Below are positions 26,995-35,481 of a DNA stretch of 64,000 nucleotides, in pieces. Every line of letters starts with the position of its first letter. Positions within the stretch are counted from its first letter, which is position 1. Source of the stretch: Nitrospira sp. (lineage in GTDB: Bacteria; Nitrospirota; Nitrospiria; Nitrospirales; Nitrospiraceae). Location of the stretch: NCBI GenBank assembly GCA_005239465.1, contig SPAW01000035.1:124001-188000 (forward strand), written 5' to 3'. The notes under the pieces are model-generated. The model saw nothing but the letters and a program-made list of their open reading frames with translations. It ran no database searches and had not been told where the DNA came from. The position numbers and the translations under genes are program-made.

Positions 26995-28211
26995 CAGTGA
27001 TGGGCGTCTTTCTCCGCCATAACCCGGTGATTGAAAATCGCGGTCAGGGTCTCGATGAGTCTGTCGATTTCATGCTGTGTGATCACGAGCGGCGGGACGA
27101 AGCGCAGCACCCGCTCGCCTGTGGCATTGATGAGCACGCCACGAATTAAACAGTCGGCAACCACAGCTTTGGCGTCGATGTCCAACTCCATACCTTGTAA
27201 GAGACCAAGACCTCGTACCTCTCGCACGACTCGATGGCGGTCTTTGCAATCCGCCAACCCCTTCGCCAGGTACTCACCCATTCGCTTTGCGTGATCCAAC
27301 ACACGCCCTTCAAGGAGCACCCGGCATACCGCTAAGGCTGCGGCACAGGCCAGCGGGTTCCCGCCAAATGTGGAGGCATGCGTCCCGGGCGTAAAGACTA
27401 CCGCAACTGACTCCTTCGCCAGGCAGGCCCCAATCGGCATCCCTCCACCAAGACCTTTGGCTAAGGTCATGATGTCGGGTTCCACGCCCAACTGTTCATA
27501 GGCGAAGAGCGTCCCGGTCCTGCCCATGCCGGTCTGGACTTCGTCGAAAATCAGAAGGATATCTTTTTGCGTACAGAGCTCGCGCAGGTTCTTGAGATAT
27601 TCCCGGTCGGCAACGTGCACGCCGCCTTCACCCTGAATCGGCTCCAGCATGATCGCGGCAGTCTTCTCGCTGACCATGCTTTCAATTGCTCCGAAATCGT
27701 TAAAGGGCACATAGGCAAACCCCGGCATCAATGGCTCGAAGCCTTTCTGAACCTTCTCCTGTCCCGTGGCCGCGATCGTCGCCAGCGTCCGGCCATGGAA
27801 GGAATTCTTCATCGTGATGATTTCGTACCGGCCTGCCCCATGCTTCTCGTGGTTGTAGCGCCGCGCCAGCTTGATCGCCGCTTCGTTGGCCTCTGCCCCG
27901 CTGTTGCAGAAGAACACTTTGTCGGCAAACGAATGATCCACAAGAGTTTGCGCCAGTTTCACTTGCGGTTCGGTGTAATAGAGGTTCGAGACATGGATCA
28001 GCTGAGCTGCTTGCCGTTGAATAGCTTGAACGAGATCCGGGTGACCGTGGCCCAGAATATTGACCGCAATCCCGCCGACAAAGTCGACATATTCCCGGCC
28101 TTCCATGTCATAGACCTTCGAGCCCAGACCCCGCACGATCGAGATCGGCTGGCGAGCATAGGTCTGCATCAAGCATCTGGCTGCGCCATCTTTCACTTCT
28201 TCAGTGGGCAT
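26994..28211 (-). CDS. argD: Acetylornithine aminotransferase
   Basis: A class III PLP aminotransferase of 405 residues: FFCNSGAEANEAAIKLARRY, NSFHGRTLATIAATGQ, MLEPIQGEGGV, LIFDEVQTGMGRTG, and the PLP lysine in TLAKGLGGGMPIGACL. It transaminates N-acetylglutamate semialdehyde to acetylornithine, and family members often also serve succinyldiaminopimelate. It is the first gene of the arginine/lysine block. The promoter should lie in the 28212-28381 gap, where I see no clear operator. Confidence 0.96.
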   Translation of the reverse strand: MPTEEVKDGAARCLMQTYARQPISIVRGLGSKVYDMEGREYVDFVGGIAVNILGHGHPDLVQAIQRQAAQLIHVSNLYYTEPQVKLAQTLVDHSFADKVFFCNSGAEANEAAIKLARRYNHEKHGAGRYEIITMKNSFHGRTLATIAATGQEKVQKGFEPLMPGFAYVPFNDFGAIESMVSEKTAAIMLEPIQGEGGVHVADREYLKNLRELCTQKDILLIFDEVQTGMGRTGTLFAYEQLGVEPDIMTLAKGLGGGMPIGACLAKESVAVVFTPGTHASTFGGNPLACAAALAVCRVLLEGRVLDHAKRMGEYLAKGLADCKDRHRVVREVRGLGLLQGMELDIDAKAVVADCLIRGVLINATGERVLRFVPPLVITQHEIDRLIETLTAIFNHRVMAEKDAHH

Positions 28212-28381
28212 GGTAATCGTATCCCCTCAGAAAGTAAGGGAAGTTAGCACATGGTCGGTGTGAAAGCAATATGGACAATGGTCAATGGGTCTGCGTCACG
28301 GGCGTACTCCTCCGACTCCGGCTGTCAGCCATACGTTATTAGCCAATTGCTCCGATCCCGAGTGTGATAAGCTGCGCCGCG

Positions 28382-29032
28382 ATGACGTCTTGTAGACAGT
28401 GTAACCAACAGAATCCTGACGACGCCAACTTTTGTCATCAGTGCGGAGCCGCTCTCACCCCAACCACTGTCGCAACGGAAACTGCCACCGACATCTCCAC
28501 TCCCCCACCGATGCAGAACAATGAGACTCTCTGGCGTCAATTCATCGGCCCCAATGCCGATCGGTATTTGGCCCAGTTCAAGAAGTTTTCATCGAACGGC
28601 CAATCAAAGTTTGCGCTGTCTTGGAACTGGCCGGCGTTTCTCTTCATCTCCTTTCTCTGGTTTCTCTACCGGAAGATGTACCTTCATGCCTTCGTGTACG
28701 CAGTTGGCCCCATGATTTCGACCTATCTGACAGGGGACCTCACCGCCGGCATCGTCTGGAGTATCATGGCGGGGGCCACGGCAAACTACCTATACTTTTG
28801 GCATTGCAAGGAACACATCGCAGAGATCAAAAAAACCGGCTGGAGGGATCAACCTGTGCAGGAAGCGGCACTCAAGGAAGCAGGCGGTGTGCAACCCTAT
28901 GTCATCTGGGTCGGCGTCGTGCTCTATCTCATCTTCCTCGCCACGCTGTTCAAAATGATCCAAGAAGGTCCGTCGGATTCGGACAAGCTGCCGACGAGGC
29001 CAGCGAAATCAGCGGCAATGACAACTACCTAG
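28382..29032 (+). CDS. Zinc-ribbon membrane protein with DUF2628-like domain
   Basis: MTSCRQCNQQNPDDANFCHQCGAAL is a zinc-ribbon with two CxxC pairs, followed by a Thr/Pro-rich linker. The region from about residue 60 (SWNWPAFLFISFLWFLYRKMY, VYAVGPMISTYL, IVWSIMAGATANYLYFWHCKEHI) matches the DUF2628 style of short membrane helices, and a last helix (IWVGVVLYLIFLATLF) follows. Function unknown. I start at the ATG at 28382 because the ribbon begins at once. The frame from 28364 adds six residues. The 3' end overlaps the decayed Sel1 gene on the other strand. Confidence 0.75.
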   Translation: MTSCRQCNQQNPDDANFCHQCGAALTPTTVATETATDISTPPPMQNNETLWRQFIGPNADRYLAQFKKFSSNGQSKFALSWNWPAFLFISFLWFLYRKMYLHAFVYAVGPMISTYLTGDLTAGIVWSIMAGATANYLYFWHCKEHIAEIKKTGWRDQPVQEAALKEAGGVQPYVIWVGVVLYLIFLATLFKMIQEGPSDSDKLPTRPAKSAAMTTT

Positions 29033-29530
29033 ATCGTCTGCACGCTCTTGTCAGCCGCCTCGCCTCCTCAACATCTGCCTCAGTGACCCACTCTGTCTGA
29101 CACAGTTTCTGAAGATACTTCATGACCATACCCGGATCGCGTTCATTCGCTATGAAATGCTTGGCATTTTGGAGATTGCGCTGTGATCGCCCAAGGTTGC
29201 TGCCCGTAGAGACCAGGTAAGTGCTTGTTTTAGATTGCCTCTGTCCCGCCAGATCGTTCCGATATTATTGGTCCCGCACACCTCACCCCTATGGTAAGCC
29301 CGTAAGTACCAGCTTAGTGCTGCAGCCTGATTGCGCCGAACCCCTAACCCAACGTCGTAGCAGTACCCGGCATTGAGCAGAGCGCCCATATCACCAGCTC
29401 CTACCGCAGCTTTATAGTGACGGAATGCGGCATCAAACGCTCCGCGTCGCTCTTACTCGGAAGCGCGCAGAATCAACGACTGAGATTCCGGAGAACGATT
29501 CTTCTTCCCGATGATTTTCACTTTCTTCAC
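29025..29530 (-). pseudogene. Sel1-repeat protein gene, broken by an in-frame stop and a frameshift
   Basis: Reading from a GTG at 29530, the frame gives KKVKIIGKKNRSPESQSL to RASE. It meets TAA and continues in the same frame with ERRGAFDAAFRHYKAA and the Sel1/TPR-like repeats GALLNAGYCYDVGLGVRRNQ and SWYLRAYHRG, then a third unit. Near 29160 a frameshift is needed to reach the natural end NAKHFIANERDPGMVMKYL to a TAG at 29025-29027. The two lesions and the coherent reading across both point to a decaying gene. Sel1 repeats are protein-interaction solenoids. Confidence 0.6.
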
Positions 29531-30171
29531 GGTACATCTCAAAGCTTGGTACTGGAGGACTTTCTGAAGTCTAACCTCGTTGACACTTACTCAGGAAATG
29601 ATCGACTCCGCTGCAAGCCAATCCACCCGTAAAACCACTCGAAGTCCTGCTTGTACGCCGCGCCGACTGGTTCCGCCGATTCCTGTATCTGCTCGAGGTG
29701 AGTAAACGTGCGTGGCCGGTTCTTTTGCCACCAGGGTTTGAGTTCATCCGGACTGTAGGCCTGCCCGCTCCGATTCAAAATTCACACAGCCGTATAGAAC
29801 GGCGCGACCAGCAGTCAGTAACGGTCTTTCCCGAGGCCGAGGCTGCGGCTGCGGAAACGTTCGCGTAAGAGAAACACTACCCACAATTGGGTAATTCGAT
29901 CAAAGAGGTTCTCAGCACGGACAGTCTTGAAGAAGGCCTAGGCCTGGTCGGCGATACGGACGCGCTCGCTCATGCCGCGCCAACACTACTCGGGCGCAAG
30001 CCAGTTCATGTCGGGATGCGGCGGGGTTGCCATACGGCAACGCACTGCGCGGAGGGAATTGGGCGGCATGGTGCGGCCAGTCGAAGATGAAATGAACGGC
30101 TTGACTTGAAGCGGCAATCCAGTATTCTTGGGCCTGGCTCAGATATTTCATCTGATCGGGGGGAGTGCGCG
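29531..30171. other. Region with no supportable gene
   Basis: About 640 bp upstream of gpmA carry only short open frames with poor composition: 63 residues at 29587-29778 minus, and 67 plus and 79 minus near 29900-30150. None has a ribosome binding site or a recognisable motif. The region looks like decayed accessory sequence next to the Sel1 pseudogene. Confidence 0.45.
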
Positions 30172-30777
30172 ATGGCGCGGTTGGTTCTACTCCGTCACGG
30201 CGAATCGCAATGGAACCTGGAGAACCGTTTCACCGGATGGGTCGATGTGCCGCTCTCGCTGCGCGGCGTTCAAGAAGCCAAGAACTCCGGAGACAAGCTC
30301 AGGGGCTTTACCTTCGATCGGGCGTTCACGTCCGTGCTTATTCGTGCGAACGACACCTTGCGGCTGGTGTTGGAGGCCATCGGTCAAACGAAAATCCCCA
30401 TTGAAAAAGACAAGGCGCTGAACGAACGGCTGTATGGGGAGTTGCAGGGATTGAACAAGGCCGAAACCGCGAAAAAGTACGGCGAGGACCAGGTCAAGAT
30501 TTGGCGGCGAAGCTTTGATGTCCGGCCACCGGGCGGCGAAAGCCTCAAAGACACCGCCGACCGGGTGCTGCCGTACTATGAAACCAAGATCAAGCCCTAT
30601 TTGCTCAAGGGCGAGACGATTCTGATTGCGGCGCACGGGAACAGCCTCCGCGCGCTGGTGATGCAGCTGGAGCAATTGTCGAAGGAACAGGTGTTGGAGC
30701 TGAATATTCCGACCGGCGTACCCCTTCTCTACGAACTCGATAGCAGCGGGAAGGTGCTGTCGCACCGGTATCTATAG
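30172..30777 (+). CDS. gpmA: 2,3-bisphosphoglycerate-dependent phosphoglycerate mutase
   Basis: The protein opens [22 protein letters not shown], containing the phosphate-accepting His9 of the RHGE motif. [31 protein letters not shown] and the second catalytic [10 protein letters not shown] follow. It interconverts 3- and 2-phosphoglycerate in glycolysis. I start at the ATG at 30172, preceded by GGGGGGAG, giving 201 residues. This is shorter than E. coli GpmA (250), as in compact bacterial forms. The open frame from 30106 has no domain support. Confidence 0.93.
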   Translation: MARLVLLRHGESQWNLENRFTGWVDVPLSLRGVQEAKNSGDKLRGFTFDRAFTSVLIRANDTLRLVLEAIGQTKIPIEKDKALNERLYGELQGLNKAETAKKYGEDQVKIWRRSFDVRPPGGESLKDTADRVLPYYETKIKPYLLKGETILIAAHGNSLRALVMQLEQLSKEQVLELNIPTGVPLLYELDSSGKVLSHRYL

Positions 30778-30778
30778 C

Positions 30779-30935
30779 GTGATTCGTGAAACGTATCTCG
30801 TGAAGCGCAGTCCGGATAATGCCGTATTGCGAACAACGAGCGACGCTTCACGGTTCGACCCTTCGACATGCTCAGGGCCCCGAGCCGAGTCGAGGGGCAG
30901 GCTCACCGTCCCGAGTCCAATCGAGGGACGAACGA
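30779..30935. repeat. Dispersed intergenic repeat (CGCTTCACG and GTCGAGGGGC words)
   Basis: Directly after gpmA are ATTCGTGAAACGT, CTCGTGAAGCGC and CGACGCTTCACGG. GACCCTTCGACATGCTCAGG, GAGTCGAGGGGC and CCAATCGAGGGACG follow. These words recur in other gaps of the window. No gene is present. The stretch may serve as an mRNA end structure for gpmA. Confidence 0.45.
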
Positions 30936-30943
30936 CGGACTCC

Positions 30944-31426
30944 TTACCCTATTTCGTCGAGCAGCTTGCCGTATTGCACGGCCGGAGCATAATCAATCAA
31001 AAGCACCAGCAGCTTCTGCCGGTCCTCGGATGGCACGCTGCCCCGATCCTCGATCAGGGACGCCGCCTCGGCGCTGACTGCCATGTGACTCATCCCTTCC
31101 TGGTCAACCAGGAGTCCGTACTTGGCGCGCCGTTCATCCAATTCTTTCTGATACTCTTCCCACGTACCGGCCCCGAGTTGTCCTGACTCCCACCAGAACG
31201 TCCTGATCGACTCGAACAGCGTCTCAAGGATCGCAGTCCGATACTTGAGCGGGATGTGCGCATCGATCGCGGCCTGGATCCAATACAGATTCAGCGACAA
31301 GATCTCGCGCGCGACCTGTCTGGCGCTGGATTCAGATACTTCGATTCCATATTCTTCGAGCTGCGCGGTGGACACCGGTTGTGGCATCGTCTTGAGCAGT
31401 GCGGCAGCGGTTTGTAGAGGAGTCAT
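30944..31426 (-). CDS. Unrecognised protein, mostly helical (160 aa)
   Basis: I do not recognise this protein. It starts MTPLQTAAALLKTMPQP at 31426, with AAGGAC about eight bases upstream. The open frame beginning at 31465 lacks a signal. It has no membrane helix or cysteine cluster. The middle, QAAIDAHIPLKYRTAILETLFESI to GTWEEYQKELDERRAKYGLL, is amphipathic-helical. The C-terminus (VPSEDRQKLLVLLIDYAPAVQYGKLL) is also helical. The even composition and good start suggest a real cytoplasmic gene. It stands alone between gpmA and an outer-membrane protein gene. Confidence 0.6.
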   Translation of the reverse strand: MTPLQTAAALLKTMPQPVSTAQLEEYGIEVSESSARQVAREILSLNLYWIQAAIDAHIPLKYRTAILETLFESIRTFWWESGQLGAGTWEEYQKELDERRAKYGLLVDQEGMSHMAVSAEAASLIEDRGSVPSEDRQKLLVLLIDYAPAVQYGKLLDEIG

Positions 31427-31560
31427 GGAATTTCGTCCTTTTGCGTATCGCTGCCGGCACAGCATACCGCACTGCCTGTTCAGCCCTCAATCGGCTTGTT
31501 CGATCAGAACCTCTGTGCTAGAGTCCGCTCGCCGTTTCGAAAGGAGATGCGAAAAAGCGA

Positions 31561-32106
31561 ATGGTTTTCAATCGACTTATTTTTGCAGTGATGTGCGCCG
31601 GTCTGCTGGAGGCCTGCTTGTTCATGGGTCCGGCGCGGGCGGAAGACAATCATTGGGGCTTCGGTTCCGATTTGGGCTTCACCGCTGGTACGGTCGACGG
31701 CACAGTCTTTAATCTCGGATTCAACATCGACTACTACGTTGATCGGAATTTTTCGTTTGGTCCGATGATGCAAATCACCCCGACAGGAGATCTCTTTCAA
31801 ATCTCCTTTGCAGGAGTCGGGAAGTATCACCTGCGCTTCAATAACGGCATCAACCTCGTACCCTTTACCGGCATCGGGTTGATGCACGCCAGTCTCGACC
31901 GTGGCACGGGGCCGGGGCGGATCGATGAAAACGACACGAGCTGGTACATTCCCATTGGAGTCTCGCTGGAACATCAAGTCGTCCACAATATCGCACTCTC
32001 CTCGACCGTTATTGTGAACCTGCACGACATCGATCTGACGCCTTCCCATCCCGAGGAAGACACAACCAGCGTGGCGCTGCTGTTCGGTTTCCGCTGGGGT
32101 CCCTAG
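31561..32106 (+). CDS. Outer-membrane beta-barrel protein, small
   Basis: A signal peptide (LIFAVMCAGLLEACLFMGPARA) is followed by alternating amphipathic strands such as WGFGSDLGFTAGTV, VFNLGFNIDYYVDRNFSFGP and LVPFTGIGLMHASL, ending in SVALLFGFRWGP with the terminal aromatic pattern of outer-membrane barrels. With about 160 mature residues it would form a barrel of roughly eight strands. Ligand or role unknown. AAGGAG lies about 14 bases before the ATG, a little far. Confidence 0.7.
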   Translation: MVFNRLIFAVMCAGLLEACLFMGPARAEDNHWGFGSDLGFTAGTVDGTVFNLGFNIDYYVDRNFSFGPMMQITPTGDLFQISFAGVGKYHLRFNNGINLVPFTGIGLMHASLDRGTGPGRIDENDTSWYIPIGVSLEHQVVHNIALSSTVIVNLHDIDLTPSHPEEDTTSVALLFGFRWGP

Positions 32107-32231
32107 CCTATTACCCCTTGCTCGCTTAATTTGTCAGGAGTTGGGGTCTTCTTGCATCCGCTTCCACAGCTAATCCGTAGTGGAAATGCAGAGACCATTT
32201 CGCCAGAGGAGGATGTAGACGTCGACACAAA

Positions 32232-32261
32232 CGGCTGAAGGACTGTGACGTCCTTCAGCCG
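32232..32261 (-). terminator. Rho-independent terminator candidate for the ATP-grasp operon
   Basis: CGGCTGAAGGAC and GTCCTTCAGCCG form a perfect 12-bp stem with a 6-base loop. On the minus strand the stem is followed by TTTGTGT. It lies 38 bp beyond the stop of the ATP-grasp gene. The T run is short, so it could work in both directions. Confidence 0.65.
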
Positions 32262-32298
32262 TAGTCTGCTCGTGGACTTTTCTCTACCGGCTTGCGTG

Positions 32299-33321
32299 TC
32301 ACGCCGCTTTGGCGGGCCGCCAGCGAAGACCGACGTTCAACAGCTCTTGCAACAGTTCTTTGTAGTGGTAGTCGGCTTTCTCCGCCGAGTCGGCGAAGTC
32401 TTCGTCGTGCGCGATCTGCGGATTCGGGTTTGCCTCAAGTACATAGAGCTCCCCCTCTGCATCCATCCGCATATCGATCCGCGCATAGCCGCTGAGTCCG
32501 AGCGCTCGATAAACACGCTTCGCTAAGTGTTGAATATCTTCGGTCTTGCCCTCCGGGAGATTCTTGGCTTCCCTTGAGGTGATCCCATACTTCGCCTGAT
32601 ACTTTCGACTCCATTTCACTCGTTCGGTCGCAATCCGCTTGGCGTCGTCCGGGAGCTTGTCCATGATGAGTTCCCACACGGGGAGCACTTGCAGATACCC
32701 GTTCCCAATCACCCCGACATAGAACTCACGGCCCTCGATAAAGCGTTCGATCAGCGCTCCGCTCCCGACACTCTTATGAATAAACGCCACCCGCTCACTC
32801 AGCTTGTCGTCATCCTCCACAATCGATGCTTGTGAGATTCCCAGGGACGCCTCTTCACTCACCGACTTGACGATCAACGGGAAGGTCAGCCATTTCGGCC
32901 GCTTCACCGCGCGCCCTTGTGGCACCTCAATGAACTCCGGATAAGGTATCCGGTGAAAGGAGAGCACCTTCTTGGTCAGGGCTTTGTCACGCGCCAACAT
33001 CAGCCCGCGCGGATTGCAGCCGGTATAGGGCATATGCAGGAGTTCGAGATAGGACACCACGTGTTGATCATAGACGGCCACGCCGTCGAACTCTTCCAGC
33101 AAGTTAAAGGCGATGTGCGGTTTCCAATCGTCGATGGCCGACCGGATCACCCCCAAATCGCTCTTCACCCCGAGCGGCTGCACCTCGTGGCCCAGCTTCC
33201 TGAGCGTCGAGACAACGTCGTACTCCGTCCGCCACTCCACGGTCTTCAGGTCGTGGCCATTCACATGGTCCGGCGGAACAAGGTCTTCATGCATGAGGAC
33301 GAGTACGCGCAGTCGCTTCAT
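32299..33321 (-). CDS. ATP-grasp ligase, D-alanine-D-alanine-ligase-like
   Basis: A 340-residue ATP-grasp protein. The N-terminal domain ends PYTGCNPRGLMLARDKALTK. LIVKSVSEEASLGIS is the ATP-binding strand-loop, ALIERFIEGREFYVGVIGN the grasp motif, and YARIDMRMDAEGELYVLEANPNP the metal-binding end. This is the Ddl fold, joining two amino-acid-like molecules with ATP. The acceptor pocket differs from canonical Ddl (EANPNPQIAHDEDF instead of the usual EVNTxPG), so it need not make D-Ala-D-Ala. It overlaps the preceding metallopeptidase gene by 4 bp, so the two products probably act on the same peptide-like substrate. Confidence 0.8.
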   Translation of the reverse strand: MKRLRVLVLMHEDLVPPDHVNGHDLKTVEWRTEYDVVSTLRKLGHEVQPLGVKSDLGVIRSAIDDWKPHIAFNLLEEFDGVAVYDQHVVSYLELLHMPYTGCNPRGLMLARDKALTKKVLSFHRIPYPEFIEVPQGRAVKRPKWLTFPLIVKSVSEEASLGISQASIVEDDDKLSERVAFIHKSVGSGALIERFIEGREFYVGVIGNGYLQVLPVWELIMDKLPDDAKRIATERVKWSRKYQAKYGITSREAKNLPEGKTEDIQHLAKRVYRALGLSGYARIDMRMDAEGELYVLEANPNPQIAHDEDFADSAEKADYHYKELLQELLNVGLRWRPAKAA

Positions 33322-34379
33322 AGGGCCACCCGATGCCGCCCGCTCCTCAAGAAGTTCATTGTGTGGACGGTGAGCAGGATGGTGAAGTCGAGTTTGGCTT
33401 GCTCCTCTGCCACCGGGACCCGGAGGTTCAATTCGCGGGATCGGCGGATCATGTCCTCTAATACCTGATCAATGGTGTATTGATATTCGCCGGTCCAACT
33501 GGCGACCTTCCGTCGCACTTCTCGCCGAAAGCGGTTGAGAAAGGTCGCTGCACTCGGCTTGTTCGCATGGCTCGGCATGTTCGAGAACAGGCGCTTTAGA
33601 TCAGGGTCATACAACGACGGCCGTTCGACTCCATAGTGCCTGCGCTTGTGTTCATAGTGTTCTCGGAGGGTCTTCTTCAAAGTAGGGAGCGGATCGACTT
33701 CCTCGCAGGTCGTCACGGACGGTGTCGCCCCCACGAGTTCTTTCATCAGCGCATCGACATACTTGAGTTTTTTGAGGACGGGCCAGCCTCTGTACCGCTC
33801 TTCCCACAGAGAATCCGGCGTCAGCCAGACGGCAAAGGTCTCGGCAAAATCTTCGTCCGGATGGCTCTGCGCATACCACAAATCCAGGTGACGCACAAAA
33901 CTCCGGCTATAGGGCCTAGGAGAGTAGTACATCGGATAGCGTTGAGTAGATTTGCCGAAGATCTGCTGACGGGTCTTGCGGCGACGAATCTTGTAGGCAT
34001 TCTCAATCGCATGACCGGCTTCATGACGCAGGATGCGCAGACACCATTCCAGCGTACCGCCTTCCACTTCCAGCATCTGGGTCAGTTCGAGCTTCGCAAG
34101 ACGAGGATGGGCGAGGTAGAAGGGCACCGCAACGCCAGGCACTCCATCGGGGGTGAACCATTCGTTTGAAAGCCAGAAGTGTGGGCGAAAGAGCAGGCGA
34201 CATTCTTCAAGTTCTCGGGTTAGCTCGGCGATCGGCTGTTCGAGGAACCCGCCTTTGATTTCCAACTGCAGATCGCACATCGGAAGATCCAGGAGTGCGT
34301 CATCTGACCACGACGCCCACTTGGGTTCTCCCTGCCCGGTTACCGGCGTCTTAAGTACATCCAACTCTGTGCGCTGCAT
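33318..34379 (-). CDS. Putative zinc metallopeptidase
   Basis: The 353-residue protein contains LRHEAGHAIENAY, an HExxH-type zinc site (HEAGH), and about 60 residues later SHPDEDFAETFAVWLTP, whose Glu is a likely third ligand. This pattern matches the putative zinc-binding metallopeptidase family found beside ATP-grasp genes. There is no signal peptide, so it should be cytoplasmic. The C-terminal 100 residues are basic and helical. The gene is first in a two-gene operon, its stop overlapping the ATP-grasp start (ATGA). Substrate unknown. Confidence 0.7.
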   Translation of the reverse strand: MQRTELDVLKTPVTGQGEPKWASWSDDALLDLPMCDLQLEIKGGFLEQPIAELTRELEECRLLFRPHFWLSNEWFTPDGVPGVAVPFYLAHPRLAKLELTQMLEVEGGTLEWCLRILRHEAGHAIENAYKIRRRKTRQQIFGKSTQRYPMYYSPRPYSRSFVRHLDLWYAQSHPDEDFAETFAVWLTPDSLWEERYRGWPVLKKLKYVDALMKELVGATPSVTTCEEVDPLPTLKKTLREHYEHKRRHYGVERPSLYDPDLKRLFSNMPSHANKPSAATFLNRFRREVRRKVASWTGEYQYTIDQVLEDMIRRSRELNLRVPVAEEQAKLDFTILLTVHTMNFLRSGRHRVAL

Positions 34380-34467
34380 ACAACGTCTGGATTTCCTGTT
34401 TCGTTGTGGGGCTCAAGAAAAATATAGCACGTATCTTTCAATACGCCCGAGGAAGTCGACAGGAAGG

Positions 34468-34536
34468 ATGATGGGGAAACAGAAAAAGGAAAAAATTGTT
34501 CCGAAGAGTTCAAGATTGAACTGGAAAGGACGCTGA
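34468..34536 (+). CDS. Possible very small basic protein (22 aa)
   Basis: AGGAAGG directly precedes ATGATG at 34468, and the frame encodes MMGKQKKEKIVPKSSRLNW plus three residues to a TGA at 34534. It is highly basic and sits between two minus-strand genes. The ribosome binding site overlaps the usual spacing closely. It may be a genuine microprotein or chance. Confidence 0.25.
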   Translation: MMGKQKKEKIVPKSSRLNWKGR

Positions 34537-34548
34537 AGGGTCATTCAC

Positions 34549-35022
34549 TCACAGAAAGTGTGGCAATCGTGCTACCAGTGCCGGTGCCGCGTCCCAAATG
34601 TGATCGACGACCGACTCGACGTATTCGCGGGCTCTTCCCAGATCGTGCTCCCAATTGGGTAGGGCTTCATGCAGATCGAGAATCGGAGTCTCCCTGCCGA
34701 ACGACACTTCGTTAAAGAGTGGGACCGTACGGTCAAATCGCCGTTGAATGAATTCACGATGGTCCTGGCCCATGGCGATGATGAGATCAATCCGTTCAAT
34801 CACCTCCTGCGTCAGCGTCCGTTGGACGTGCGCAGACGGGTCAGCGCCTTTCTGAATGAGTCGGGCACGGATGACAGGATGAATTGTTTGGGGCTTGGCT
34901 TCGATGCCGGCCGATTCAACAAGGTACTGGCTCACCGATCCGAACTGCGTCCGCACCGCATACTCGGCCACCATGCTCCGAAATATATTTCCGGTGCAAA
35001 CAAAGAGAATCGACTTCGCCAT
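34549..35022 (-). CDS. Low-molecular-weight protein tyrosine phosphatase / arsenate reductase-like
   Basis: The N-terminus AKSILFVCTGNIFRSMVAEY contains the CX5R phosphate loop (CTGNIFR) characteristic of the LMW-PTP fold. The later general acid segment reads ILDLHEALPNWEHDLG where the family usually has DPxxxP, so the acid loop deviates. The 157-residue length is typical. It may dephosphorylate tyrosine or a small molecule, or reduce arsenate, and no ars genes are nearby. I start at the ATG at 35022. The longer frame to 35067 runs into MITE copy B, which sits just upstream and could supply or disturb its promoter. Confidence 0.78.
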   Translation of the reverse strand: MAKSILFVCTGNIFRSMVAEYAVRTQFGSVSQYLVESAGIEAKPQTIHPVIRARLIQKGADPSAHVQRTLTQEVIERIDLIIAMGQDHREFIQRRFDRTVPLFNEVSFGRETPILDLHEALPNWEHDLGRAREYVESVVDHIWDAAPALVARLPHFL

Positions 35023-35044
35023 AGGTGGTTCCTGTGCCCCTCTG

Positions 35045-35436
35045 CTAGCAGGCTGTTGAAAAACCATTCAAGCACACAGGAAAGGCACAACAACAACCAA
35101 ATCGTGAATCGTGACAGAATATCCCGGCAGGGTGGTCAAAAGGGCCGCGGTTCTCACCCGCCCAACCCCGGCGCGCGGCTCGACTGAGCTCGCCGAAGTC
35201 CAAGACGCGCCGTTCCGCGGGCAAGGCCGCAGCGAGCGTAAGGGACTGTCGCGGCTCGACTGAGCTCGCCGAAGTCCCTTCCGACCGGCGACTGTCCCTG
35301 TTTAAATAGCGGGGCAGGCACGGCTCGACTGAGCTCGCCGAAGTCCGGCAATGCCGGAGCCAGTCCCCTTGAGGCCTCCAATTCACGCTTCACGGGTGCG
35401 AGAACGCCGATGGCGGATTTTTAAACACCCTGCTAG
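35045..35436. mobile_element. MITE-like non-autonomous element, copy B
   Basis: The ends are near-perfect inverted repeats: CTAGCAGGCTGTTGAAAAA at 35045, and at the right TTTTTAAACACCCTGCTAG, whose complement differs at two positions. The 392-bp body matches copy A (7101-7450) over most of its length, including two copies of GGCTCGACTGAGCTCGCCGA and a third copy that copy A lacks. No transposase is encoded. It lies in the divergent promoter region between the phosphatase gene and ttcA. Confidence 0.8.
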
Positions 35437-35481
35437 ACTAGCCGTCGACAGGACATCGATGGAGCAGCGACAATCCCGCTC

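Noticed and set aside
29912-30151. Minus-strand ORF of 79 aa upstream of gpmA
   Set aside because: It has no ribosome binding site or recognisable motif, and its His/Arg/Pro-rich composition suggests noncoding sequence.
35154-35393. ORFs rich in DFGELSRA repeats in the MITE-like elements, also at 7209-7538
   Set aside because: They are translations of the internal nucleotide repeat, appear in several frames and have no ribosome binding sites.
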